Of a stretch of DNA of 64,000 nt, positions 14,201 to 24,582 are shown one piece after another (position 1 is the first letter of the stretch; every line of letters begins with the position of its first letter). The translations under genes and the position numbers were made by a program. The notes under the pieces are model-generated. The model had not been told where the DNA came from and did not search any database. It saw only the letters and a list, made by a program, of their open reading frames with translations. Origin of the DNA: Acanthochlamys bracteata (Eukaryota > Streptophyta > Magnoliopsida > Pandanales > Velloziaceae); assembly GCA_019914995.1 (NCBI GenBank), contig CM034126.1:8189001-8253000 (forward strand), in the 5' to 3' direction.

Positions 14201-15051
14201 TGGTCCATGTTGCAGATAACATCATATATTACTTGTAAGATTAAAAAACTGAAAGCAATTTGCAAAACTACTTAAGGGAACAACAATGGATGGACTTAAC
14301 TAACTAACACTCAACTGTGTAGAACATATTAACAGGCAGAGGCAGTGAGAATCAATGGTTATGATAAAATATTTCGTCAATGATTTCTTTTCAAAGTAAA
14401 GCTCTCAGCATTTAGTTAAGAAAACAAAATCAGCCAAAATCAGTTTTTAAGTTAAGATGGAAGCTATTGAATATTATGTGTTTCTTCTTTCACTACCGCT
14501 GTTGACACCACTCTCAATCCAGAACTCCGCTGAAGAAAGAAGAAAGAGAAATTAAAGGAAATCCATAAAACAGAACAAAAATATCAAATGTCATAAAAAA
14601 TGAAAAGAAAGAAAAAAAAAGGAGGAGAAAGGAAGAAAAAGATGGTAAAGCATAACTAATCAAATTAACATATATGATAGGCGGATCGACCAACGGAAAA
14701 TATATAACACTAACTGGCAACAGATACCAACAGCCTTTAATGATTCAAGTACCAAACACTACAACTACCACGAAGACCGCAATCAACACTCAATAGATGA
14801 ACATTTTCACTAAAACACGATCGTAAATGTACCATCTTGGTGCCGTACTCGATCGCTTGCTCAGTGTGGAAACTACCATTCTTTCCGGTGATACCCTGGC
14901 AGATGACGCGTGTATTCTTATCGACGAAAACTGCAGGAGATGGCGGCACTGCGGCTGCCGCAGCGAGGTGGCGTGACTGGCCGCAGCGAGGTTCGAGTGA
15001 GATTTGGAGAAGTTTTGAAGCTAGGTTTCTGATCAGTATCGGCCGAGCCAT
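8298..15051 (-). CDS. succinyl-CoA ligase (ADP/GDP-forming) alpha subunit, mitochondrial
   Basis: This gene encodes the alpha subunit of succinyl-CoA synthetase, which converts succinyl-CoA to succinate with nucleoside triphosphate formation in the TCA cycle, as a heterodimer with the beta subunit in the mitochondrial matrix. Seven exons join in frame: 15051-14833, 13345-13136, 11383-11213, 11124-11001, 10360-10299, 9461-9380 and 8440-8298 (stop TAG). The product has 336 residues, close to the plant norm. Residues 1 to about 40 are Arg/Ser/Ala-rich with no acidic cluster, as in a mitochondrial presequence. The CoA-binding Rossmann region ([11 protein letters not shown]) follows. Exon 2 holds [10 protein letters not shown], and exon 6 ends with RMGHAG, whose histidine is the phosphorylated residue in this family. 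I chose the ATG at 15051 because the presequence begins there. An in-frame upstream ATG at 15117 adds 22 unrelated residues. The intron between exons 4 and 5 has a GC donor. The exon 5-6 intron carries MITE DNA. Confidence 0.95.
9597..10113. mobile_element. Tourist-like MITE cluster inside a succinyl-CoA ligase intron
   Basis: The outer ends GGGGACGTTTGG and (reverse complement) GGAGACGTTTGG are flanked by TAA at 9594-9596 and 10114-10116, as for PIF/Harbinger-type MITEs. A second inward terminus, GGGGATGTTTGGGAGTGC, starts about 9627 and pairs even better with the right end. The motif GCCAAACAGACACTC occurs twice (near 9870 and 10016). The block therefore looks like nested or partly duplicated elements. 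It lies wholly within the exon 5-6 intron and does not touch the splice sites. Confidence 0.6.
10361..11000 (-). other. GC-AG intron of succinyl-CoA ligase alpha
   Basis: Exon 4 ends ACTGAAG and is followed by GCAAGT. Exon 5 begins after CCTCAG with GCATTGTC. Only a cut before GCAAGT restores the conserved peptide [15 protein letters not shown]. The nearby GT in AAGTCC would shift the frame. The donor AG|GCAAGT matches the otherwise strict consensus seen for natural GC-AG introns processed by the major spliceosome. Confidence 0.85.
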
Positions 15052-15159
15052 AGCGATCGAACGCTGTCGACAATCGAAAATTTTTTTGCCTCCTTTCTTG
15101 TTGTTCTCTCTCACCAATTGGATCTCTTCTAGTTTCTCCTCGCCTTTCTCTCATTGAAT

Positions 15160-16220
15160 TTCAATTAAACCTCTACACTATTGTAATATGCGTGGAATTA
15201 GATGAATCCTAAAGCAAACAGAGACCCAACCTGGACTTCGCCCAAAATAAATCAAAGATTTCTAACTGCAATTCAACCAAAGTTTTTTTCATTTTGTTAT
15301 TTTCTATTTTATTTTTTTTGTCTCTGAGAAACTAAAACAAAGTTGTTAAGGTAGATATTATACGTAACAATAAAATAAAGGATAGACTATTCATTAAACT
15401 AGCATGTAATTTGTGCTATGCAGGAAAATTTTATTGAAATCTTATGAGGGAGCTGATTTCTTTAAGAAATTATTTTTAGAATGTTACTGGATAGCTTCGT
15501 TATTGATATTAATGAAAAACTTTGAGTAAGTTTGATCGTAATACTATCGAGACTATTGGGTTATGCTTTTATTAATTGGAGTTACTGTTTTAACGTTTTC
15601 ATAGTTGATTTCTCTTTACAACAGTATGGTAATTGACTAATAAATTTTTATGAGGTTTTCTTGGGCATTTCTTTAGTTATTTACTTTACAAAAATGTTTC
15701 ATAATAATAATACTAATAATTTTACTTGGGGCTTGGTGGATTTTTTTTTTCAATTTTATAAATATATGATTTGCGAGGGACAACACTAGTATGTAATTTT
15801 GAAGCTTTCAAGAATGTATTGTGTTGTTATTGTAGTTCCTTAGTTCTCAATACGAAATATCATTGGCTTAGTGGATGTATTAATTATTTTTTTTTTTTGC
15901 ATTAACGTTAATGGTAAATTCTATTGTCGATGTTTGTATAATCCTCTCTCTCTGCATATCTGGATAATTAAAGTTGTGATGAATTTATAAAAGCGGGAGC
16001 CTAAAATCCTACTAGTATGATTTTGATACACTTAATTTGTATTTGCTAAGAACTAGAAGAGAACTACCAAAACTAATTTTATTGAACTCCAAGATAATCC
16101 CCAGGCATACACCTATATATACAAGTATAGTTTTCTAATACAAGTAGTTCTACTAAACATAAATTCCTAAGTGAGAATAACAATTTACTCCAACTAAAAC
16201 TAGTAAGAGACGGAATTGGA
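15160..16220. other. upstream flank of the succinyl-CoA ligase gene, no gene seen
   Basis: The first bases left of this span (about 15052-15155) form a pyrimidine-rich 5' leader on the minus strand. Beyond them the DNA is AT-rich and non-coding in all frames. The promoter should lie here, but I could not recognise a specific element with confidence. Confidence 0.45.
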
Positions 16221-16449
16221 GTCAAATGCCTCAAAGTGGCTTTTTTTTGGGTGCACTAGGATGTCATGGGGTTGCATCCACATGCATTTTGTTGGTGTCC
16301 GAACACTTTTTAGAAAGTGTCTGGACGTGGTCTGTTCTGCACCTTGGCCACTGATGGCCAAGGTGCAACATAGCGCAACCCTCACTTGCCCTCAGGTCCA
16401 GCTCTCGGAGCAGGTCTTGCACATGTATGTTGACCTCATGCTTCGGCGA

Positions 16450-18400
16450 GAATATCTCTAGTCATCTTTTTCTACAATACTTGTATCTTCTTCAATGATA
16501 ATGTTTTCATTCATATCATTCCCAACTTCTTGAGATTCAACATCATTCTCGATGTCGATTAAAGGAAGAGGACCAATGAGACATTTGTCCGTAAAAGTCT
16601 CAGTGTCAAAAGCCATGCATCTTTGATTCATATACATGAACATCGGACGTTTCTTAAAAGCCATGGAAAGGACAAGCCGATAAGTAGCCATGCTGATAGC
16701 TTCTACCAAAAAAAAAAGACCCATATTATTGGTAGCGAAGTTTGTGATCTCTTAGCTATGCAACGGAGATTGACGGTTTATTTCTCATTTGTCAGGGAAT
16801 GAATCGCATATGTTGGTTTAGAATTGCTCAGGAATTAATTGATAGTGACTTTTGCTAGGTTCGTTTGGAGCTACCTCTTTTTTTGGGATAGAGATAGAGT
16901 CACTTTCCCTAATTCTACTTGTCCAGCCCTCTTCACGAACTTGTACAATTGCTGCCACAAAGATAGCCAACTCTATTATCTAAGAAATAAGGAAAAGGGC
17001 GACGATTTGGCACCAGATATTCGGAGGCGGCCACGGCGTGAGTAGAATTGATCACCAATTTTGTATTGTTTCTCCCTTTGGTGTCAATCCACAACTTGTT
17101 TCATTCAATTTGAGCTTGTGAGAGTTGAACGCGTAGCTGTAGAGGATTGCATCACGTTCGTATAGCTGGCTCCCTAGCTCGTCCTTCAAATCCAAACCCA
17201 ATGGGTATGATACAAGTGGTGGGGGAGACTAATCGTAGACTACTTCAAATGGCATAATCTTGGTTGCCGAATAGGTGCTTGTGTTGGAGTATTCTATCCA
17301 ATGTAGCCATTGATATCATGTGGTAAGGGTGATCGCCAACAAAGTACTAAAGATATGTTTCTAGCTCACGATTTACCACTCAGATTTGCTGTCCATTTGA
17401 GGATGATACGCGGTACTCATATGTAGTGAAACCTTACAAACGATATAGCTCCTTAAGAAAGTGCTTAGAAGATCAGTTGCGATCTGTAATGATGGTTGCT
17501 AGATATTCTTGAAGTCTTACAATTTCCTTGGTGAAAGATAGCAGCTATGTTAGTCGCGATTTAGGATTGTTTCACGACAATAAAGTAGGCATACTTAGAA
17601 ATCCTATCAACGACCACAATGATCACACCTAGGCCTTTGATTTAGGCACTCTCTATAAAATCCATCTCAATGTCAGCCCACACCTTATCTGGTATGGGAA
17701 AAGTCTGCAGGAGCCTTCTTGGTCAAAGGTTGTCTGTTTTTGTCTTTGCGCACAAGAAGCAACATAATTGCTTACATGTTTTTGTCTTGTATGTACAGAA
17801 TCCTCCTCCATGCCCACCTTCTGCTAAATTGTAAGCTTCATACAACTTACAAAGAGAAGGGTTGTCAGGAACACATAGCTTTATGTTTCAGATTAGAATG
17901 GCATTGAATAATTTTAACTCATGCTGGAACCTTCTGCATTTGTTTGTAAAATGTTAGCCAGAGAGGGATCCTTGCGATGTGCCTTGCGAAGATCGTCCCA
18001 GTAAGTGTCGTATAGATAGGTGATGCTGCTAAGGATGCTTCTGACCGTCTGCACAACATGTCTGATACTACGTTTTGCGCTCCTGAATGATAAACAATTT
18101 GATAATCTATTTGTGTTAATTAGGTGTGGACAACCGCTACTCGAGCATGTACACTAAAATCAAATGGTCTGTTTTAATGACAAAACGCTACCCGAGTAAG
18201 TAAGATCTCCATCTTTGTACAACACGCATTAGTGCCATCAGCTCATTCTCGTATGTGAACTTTGCTAAGGTTGTCGGAGCCAAAGCTTTACTGAAAAAGG
18301 CTACTAGCCTATTGTTATATGCGAGAATTGCCCTAATTCCTTTGCGATAAGTGACAAGGAGATATGTCTATCGGTGCTTGAAAAAAATAAATTGATATAT
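16450..18400 (-). mobile_element. Ty3/gypsy pol fossil (RNase H to integrase)
   Basis: Minus-strand translations show the RNase H part of a gypsy polyprotein near 18150-18340 (segments like FFSKALAP, YENELMAL and VIKTDHL), then the integrase core near 17380-17640 (VVVDRISKYAYF and STAYHPQ-type segments), and the region after the core at about 17100-17330. The order matches the 3' half of a Ty3/gypsy pol. It is broken many times over, no LTR was identified around it, and the 5' half is absent. It is an old partial copy. Confidence 0.75.
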
Positions 18401-19179
18401 TTGTAGGCATGGGCACAATCCTCCTATCACTCAATCTGGTATTGGTTTCTCAAGCCAATCTTATAAGAACAAGTTTTCCATAAGAGCAAATTATATTTTT
18501 TGAGGAAAAATAATAAAAGACAACATAATGTATTTGAAAAACAACAATCTGAACTTGAACGTAACAAGCTTAGCTTTTTGAGATCAGAGGGCGCCTTTAG
18601 GAACATTAAGAGAGGTGTCATTCTTAACGAAGATGTTCAAGATACAAAGAGTGATGCACCAAATGAATAAGTTCATCTTTTTTAGGTAATTTAAATTTAT
18701 AAAAGGTATATTTGATATGCTTGAGAATACAACTAAGTTTAGCAACTTATTTCTATACTAGATGATATCGTGCCCTTGCGATTAGGGTATGTGTTAATTT
18801 TTCATTCTTGTTTTGCTGCTACAAGTAATTTAGAGAAATATGTTTTTGTTGTCTATCCAACGTATCTCCTTATTGCGAACAGGCTTATGGTGATGTTAGA
18901 AACAAGTAATAATGGTGATGTTAGAAACAAGTAATAACGGACTATATTTCTTAAGGAATTCCATTACAATAAACATGTTGTTTTACCTAAATATTAATGT
19001 TGCGTTAACGTTAATAACTGTGTATAAATTTAGTAAATATTATGATGAATGTGGTATAAAGTTTTGATGGAATATGTATTCAATGTTGATTCATGTATTG
19101 AATTGAATGATTTACATTATGGAATTAATAAAAAATAGTACCAATAATGTTAGATGTTGTGTGTGTTACGACTGTATTT
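18401..19179. other. spacer with a perfect 25-bp tandem duplication
   Basis: No gene is recognisable. A 25-base unit occurs twice head to tail at 18887-18911 and 18912-18936 without mismatch, so this is a recent local slippage or repair event. The remainder is AT-rich non-coding DNA. Confidence 0.55.
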
Positions 19180-19672
19180 CAATAATTTTTTACTATAAAA
19201 GCAGCCGTGTATATGAAATATCGATTGAAAAACAAGTTGGTAACTAAAACAAAGTATATTTAGCAACAAATAATTAGGTCACCGTTTCTAAATTATTGAC
19301 TAAAAGATGGTAGAAAAAATACTATAAAAAGTAAGTAGCTAAATGGCAATTGAAATAATTACCGTTGCATTATGAGTCGATAGTTACCAACTGAAACTTC
19401 CTTAATAGGTTGCCAACTACGCATATACTTGCTTAATTACCAATTGACTTTTATGTCAGTAATTTACCTATTGATTTGTCAGTGGGTAATTTATCAACTG
19501 ATAGAGTATAGTAGGTAATTACTAAACTTGCCGACTGAGTTTGTAATGTTAGTCCATAAGTGATTTAGTGATGAGTTATTGCCAAATAGCTGTCACTACT
19601 GTAAAATTTTGTCGATAAATTATTTACCAACTGATTCCTTACCGTTCTGTAAAGGTTAGATTTGTACTAGTG
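19180..19672 (+). mobile_element. CACTA (EnSpm) 3' end fragment, copy 1
   Basis: The segment ends TTTGTACTAGTG, whose complement CACTAGTACAAA is a CACTA-type terminus. Inside are many short subterminal repeats around the motif ACCAACTGA/TTAGTTGGTAA in both orientations, the usual arrangement of transposase-binding sites in plant CACTA elements. No transposase and no matching left terminus were found. The left limit is approximate. Confidence 0.6.
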
Positions 19673-20039
19673 AATCCTGTAAGCTAGCTCATACTTATAC
19701 TCAAGTAAAGAACATCAAAGATTAGAGTAAGATGGACAATAGCATAAAAAATGAGATTTATTCTATAATGGTTGTATGTATCTCAAAGCTAGCATAATTT
19801 GCATCATTATGGTTTGAATTTTCTTAATAAATTTACTTGTCATTGTAGGATGCTAGATTTGTTCGATCCTACTATTTTGGCATGCTTATATAATACTAAA
19901 CTTGAACATTATAACGATAGGAGTTATAAATGTCATGACCACTGTAAAAATCTTAGGATAGAGAGAGGGCTAGAGGGCTACATCTAATCCTCATAAGGAA
20001 TGTGTTAACAAATGCGTTTCAACAATAATTCGCTCCAAC

Positions 20040-20490
20040 TAAAAAAAAAATTGGTAGTTAAAATCTAGTAAATTACCTACTAATAATTGGGTCGGTTTTT
20101 TTAAACTATCAACTTAAATTATGACAGGAGAATAAAATGATTGGTGGGTAATTACCGACTGAAAATATAAGTCATTAAGTACCGACTGAAAATATAAGTC
20201 GGTAATTACAAGTGTAACATCAAACAACTGAAAATTACGTCAGTATGTTGCCGACTACCCATATAGTCACTAAATTGCGATTAATTGTAATTTATAGACT
20301 AGGGTGTAGTTGATAATTACTATAATTTGCATACTGAGTTTATATATAAGTTAGTAGTGATTTAACAACGAGTTGTTACCAACTAAACATCGACTCTTGT
20401 AAATTCAGTCAGTAAGATAATTTATCGTCTGATTCCTTAACATTACATACTGAATATTCAATCGGTAAATGTCTAAAGTTTGTACTAGTG
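20040..20490 (+). mobile_element. CACTA (EnSpm) 3' end fragment, copy 2
   Basis: This is a diverged repeat of the segment at 19180-19672, with the same subterminal ACCGACTGAAAATATAAGTC-type motifs and the same terminal TTTGTACTAGTG. The bases after the terminus, AATCTTGTGAGCTAGCTC, match those after copy 1 (AATCCTGTAAGCTAGCTC) at 16 of 18 positions. The end and its flank were therefore duplicated together. Confidence 0.6.
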
Positions 20491-20508
20491 AATCTTGTGA
20501 GCTAGCTC

Positions 20509-21069
20509 GCCCTTGATTCCAACGTTAGCTTCTCTTACATTGCTTACAGCTAGTTTTTGTAATATAAAGCATTGTAGTTTTTTTCCTATGGAGTTCTCCT
20601 AAGCTTTTGAAAAGATTTGAATCCACGATCTGGAAGAACGTACCAAGAATGCACTTAAAAGAAAAATTGTTAATACTAGTTTATCTTCTAAAATCTTTTG
20701 AAATAAATATGGTTTAAGTTTTGTACTTCTCGCTTCATTCCTTCCATAATCAGGTCGACGACTGGTGCAGTCCTCGGTATCTTCTCTATAGGACTGTCAA
20801 TGTATATAATATTGAACATATATGAATACTAGATTTAGTATTAATTACCTAGCTTCACTACATATATATTGACAAGATCCGAAGCACAAGTAATATCTCA
20901 TTAGGCATGCACTTTGTAAGTAAAGATGAGTTCGAGTGAAGCACAATCACCTTTAAGTTTTAAAAGTCCAGCCGCACCAGTGATGAGAAACCTAGCAGTC
21001 CCCATACCTTCCTTGGTGCTCACTTTGGGGCTTGATATGTTGTTTCCTTTCTTTAGTGTCGTCCCATAA
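20509..21069. other. spacer, no gene seen
   Basis: I find no coding region, RNA gene or paired repeat in this stretch. Its base composition is less AT-rich than that of the neighbouring MITEs. Confidence 0.45.
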
Positions 21070-21337
21070 GGGCGTGTTCTACCAATAATTTTAACTCATT
21101 TTTTTTCAAAAATTTCACTTTCAACTTACTTTCAAATCAAAATAAATACAAAAATTAAACTCAATTTTTTCAGCAGAAACCTCCACGCGAAAATGTAAAA
21201 TGTAAAACTAAAAACTTTACTTGAAGATCACTTTTAATAACAAGTAAACACAAATACTGAACTCATTTCGAACTTTACTTTTTAAGTAACTCGAAAACTT
21301 AATTCTGAAAATTCACTTCGGAGCAAAAAACACGCCC
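21070..21337. mobile_element. Tourist-like MITE, GGGCGTGTT family
   Basis: This 268-bp element has terminal inverted repeats GGGCGTGTT and AACACGCCC and perfect TAA duplications at 21067-21069 and 21338-21340. Its interior is AT-rich with symmetric ACTTACTTT-type segments and no coding capacity. The size, ends and TAA target place it in the Tourist/PIF-Harbinger class. The matching ends and target site suggest it is fairly young. Confidence 0.8.
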
Positions 21338-21340
21338 TAA

Positions 21341-22532
21341 CTCAGTGAGATAGTTGCATGCATTGTGGCTGTTTGTTCCATTGAGAGATATTGCACGGTC
21401 ATGACTGGAACCAGCTGTTTGTCATCAGCAGTTGAGATTTATGAAAGTTGTCAACCCCTTCGCAGCAAACAATGCAACTAACTATGCCTCCGAGTCATGA
21501 GCAAATGGTTGGCATAGGAATGTTGCAGCAGCTTTTGCATGGATGAAGTATTCGTACGCTTCTGTGGTGCAAGTACAAAGGAACTTTGCCAAGCATATGA
21601 AGACCCAATGATTACTTTCCGAGGGAGAGAACCTTACTTTGTTTTAGAGAAGAAAGCTAATAACAATCTACAAGGAAAATCTTGTTTCCAGCAGAGGGGA
21701 TTTATAAAGAAGGCGTTGAGTTAACTAAATTGATTGACTTACTTGTAGGAGTAAAAACCAACATATTCAGACCTACTTTCAGTTTCAGACAATGCCTTCT
21801 AGTACTTGACATTGAAAACATTTCTTAACATCTTTGGCGGAGATGGTGCCCCGTCCTTATATGTAGTTCCTCTGTAAAGGATTTGTTATTGGCATCTGAT
21901 TTGAAGAAATAGAAATAGAGTTTTGAGAGAGTTCTAGTATTAGCAGGGAAATATAAATCATCTGAAAATGTAAATTTTCAATGATCAATTTTGGCATATA
22001 AAATATTATGGTTTGTCAATATTGTCATTTCATATTGACATTTGTTTGTATCTTAATAAAACATTGTTCCATAGCAATTATAAAATTGTATACGAAAATA
22101 TTTCTTTTATAATTTATGTGATTAGCAAATGAGAAGCTCCATAGTTCGTTGGTTGCGGTTGCGACCAAATTTTCATGTTTGCCAAAGTAGAGGACTCTTT
22201 CGACGGAGCCTACTGACAATTACCGCGACATGTAACCAAAATAATTTTTTCAGTATGACCTACCACAATTCTTTTTCGTCCATCGCAACCTATTTTGTGG
22301 TAACCATAGGGTTAGAGATGTTATAGTGAACTTATATTTAGAGAGGCTCGAGCTATGGCAAGAGATTGCACTTAAAACCCCAACTTATAATACGTGAAGG
22401 GATTCCTTTTCAAATCAAAATCTTAAGCTAATGCATGGAGTGGCTCGCTAATAATATAGACCCTCTTTATAGACTTTTTCTTTACCCAATATACAACTAA
22501 CATTTTCTTGCTGCAACGTCCTCCATGCACAA
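21341..22532. other. spacer, no gene seen
   Basis: Short open frames such as 21539-21724 (plus) do not resemble known proteins and show no exon-like neighbours. The region may hold degraded transposon DNA around 22120-22330, but no ends could be paired. Confidence 0.4.
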
Positions 22533-22814
22533 GGGCGTGTTTATGTCGTATTAAACTTATTTTTAAAAATAAATTTATAAAAAATAAGTTTAAAATATAA
22601 AAATAAATTTAATAAAAAGTAAATTTTTTGTGTTTATTTTGAATTAAAAGTAAATTTCGTAATGAAATTTTTAACTTTAAAATTTGAATTTTAAAATTAA
22701 AGTTTTTGGTAAAAAATTGAGTTTAATTTTTTTGTTAATTTTTACTATGAATGTGAGTAAGAAGTGAAGTTATTTATTTTGAAAAAAATGAGTCATATGA
22801 TAGATAAACATGTC
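22533..22814. mobile_element. Tourist-like MITE, second GGGCGTGTT copy
   Basis: The left end GGGCGTGTTTATGTCG and the reverse complement of the right end, GACATGTTTATCTATC, resemble the element at 21070-21337, and the length (282 bp) is similar. Flanking triplets are CAA and TTA, so the target duplication is no longer clear. The interior is AT-rich and non-coding. It is probably an older member of the same family. Confidence 0.55.
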
Positions 22815-23292
22815 TTAAATTAAAGTGGTCAAACTTCTTCTATCAAACTATTGGAGGTGGATATATATTTGATATCCTAAGCAAATCTTCCGTAGTATAT
22901 ATATTCTTTTGTAGTCCCAATTCTTCTCATTTTTCAATGTTCAGTCTTCTTCCAAAAGCACAAATTGCTCATTGCAAGAATTAGAAGACTGATTATGCAA
23001 ATTCAGTTTAAAAAAGAAAATATTTCCAGCAACAAACTGCTGAAACAACGGTCAGATTAGATTAGATGGACAATACGTTCAGGTAACCGAGTTGTTTCAA
23101 ATATCTTACCGTTGTACTTTACTACACCCCCCCCTCTCATGAACAAATTCGACCGTTACGACTTTTCCTGCAAAGCAAATTACAAATAAAAAACCAAAAC
23201 CCTCAAATTGCTCTTCTCGTCGTCTCTCTGAATCTGTTCACTCCATCTCTCAATTCTTGAACTGATCCAAAAATTTCCAATCCTCTCAAGAA

Positions 23293-23991
23293 ATGGCACC
23301 TCAATCCAGCGACATCCACGTCGTTGAAATCCCAGTCGTCAACGATGATATCGTCCCTAAACAACCGTCCGATTCTCTCTGCTGCTCTGCTGCCGATCAC
23401 CGCCACCCTTTATCGGAGATCGCGAATAGCCCCGGCCACTTGTTACTCTTAAAACTGTTGCAGCGTGAGGAAGACATCGCTGCGCTCCGTGCCGGCGCAA
23501 GAGAATCCCGTCTCGATTCGTTGAAGCGCGAAGCCTTCCAGCTCTACGCTCTTTTCTTTGCGTTCCATGCCGTTGCCCTCACTCTTCTCTTCACAGCTTC
23601 TACTCGCCAAGAAAAAAGTACCTGCGGAAACTGGTGGCTTCCCGGCGGGCTGTCCCTGTCCACGTCTCTCGCGATTGCCCTGACGGTTCAGACGAGGGTC
23701 TGCGCGTACTGGTGTGCAGCGACGAGGCTTCAGCGAGATCGGGCAGATGCACGAGCGCTGGCGCGGTGCATGCAGGAGCTGCGCATGAAAGGGGCAAGCT
23801 TAGATTTGTGGAAGGAGCCGGTGTCAACTATCGCGGCCGCTGCGGTGGCGGCAGGGAAACGGTTCAAGAGCTCTAGCGTTGAGGTGCGTTGGAGTGGGAT
23901 ACGTTGGGTTTCTAGGAATCTTGTTACTATCTGCCTGATCTGTTTTGGTGGGCTTGCTTTTGGTGCTTGTAAGCTTATACTCTGTAGCTGA
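23293..23991 (+). CDS. plant-specific predicted membrane protein of unknown function
   Basis: This single-exon gene encodes 232 residues. The ATG at 23293 opens the frame after a pyrimidine-rich leader, and the frame has strong codon structure and high GC compared with its surroundings. A polar N-terminus (1-40) is followed by HPLSEIANSPGHLLLLK, a charged helical stretch (residues 52-82) that could form a coiled coil, a hydrophobic segment at about 83-102, a second at about 115-132, a basic and acidic helical region (about 140-190), and a C-terminal hydrophobic segment at about 210-230. This layout matches a small family of uncharacterised angiosperm proteins with the SP/LLLK-REE motif and a C-terminal membrane anchor. 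No enzymatic motif is visible. Its cellular membrane and role are unknown. The call as a gene is firm and any function would be a guess. Confidence 0.85.
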   Translation: MAPQSSDIHVVEIPVVNDDIVPKQPSDSLCCSAADHRHPLSEIANSPGHLLLLKLLQREEDIAALRAGARESRLDSLKREAFQLYALFFAFHAVALTLLFTASTRQEKSTCGNWWLPGGLSLSTSLAIALTVQTRVCAYWCAATRLQRDRADARALARCMQELRMKGASLDLWKEPVSTIAAAAVAAGKRFKSSSVEVRWSGIRWVSRNLVTICLICFGGLAFGACKLILCS

Positions 23992-24179
23992 GATTAAACA
24001 CTTCGGATTGATTTTTGTTGAAGTTTGCTGTCAAAGCTTAAGGAATATTGTGGTTCACACATGGATAATTTTGTGTGATTATGATTATTTTGGTTCATGT
24101 GTTGTTGCTTCTGGGTATATGTTTGGATATCTAACATCAAGGTTAATTTCTCAGCTTCAGGAAATAGTGGAATGAAAAT

Positions 24180-24582
24180 CTATTTCTTTAACCTAATTTT
24201 CTATAATTGAGGCAAAGAATAACTCCAACGTAGAACTGTTGGGTAGTTTATTTTGTCTGGTTTGTACTACAGAATACCGTCACTGATTTCACATGGCGTC
24301 CAGTTTACAGTAGAAAATGGCCAGGCATGTTCAAACAGCTCCTCATCGGTTGCGAAGGTATTAGTAAAATTGGCATGGACATGGAGCACTTGTTTCAACA
24401 CGACATGATCGTATGTCAAAAGGAAAAAGGACTTTGGAGAAAATACATGGACATACATTGCAACTGATAGTTGAGGATTCTGATATCTACATACTCTCTT
24501 CTACGTACAAATAAAACAAAAGCAAAAAGTAGGTTGGTTGATGATTTCATCAACCTTGTCGCAGAGTGAAGAACTCGGGAGG
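24180..24582. other. 3' flank of the membrane-protein gene; unassigned minus-strand ORF
   Basis: A 63-codon open frame on the minus strand (24458-24267) contains the peptide HVHANFTNTFATDEELFEHA and ends shortly after it. It looks less random than most short frames here, but I cannot assign it to a family and see no upstream exon. It could be a gene remnant. The rest is non-coding. Confidence 0.3.

Noticed and set aside
14837-15157. 106-codon plus-strand ORF opposite succinyl-CoA ligase exon 1
   Set aside because: It is the antisense shadow of a GC-rich coding exon.
23634-23876. 80-codon plus-strand ORF and minus-strand ORFs within 23203-23827
   Set aside because: They are other-frame shadows of the 232-residue membrane-protein gene.
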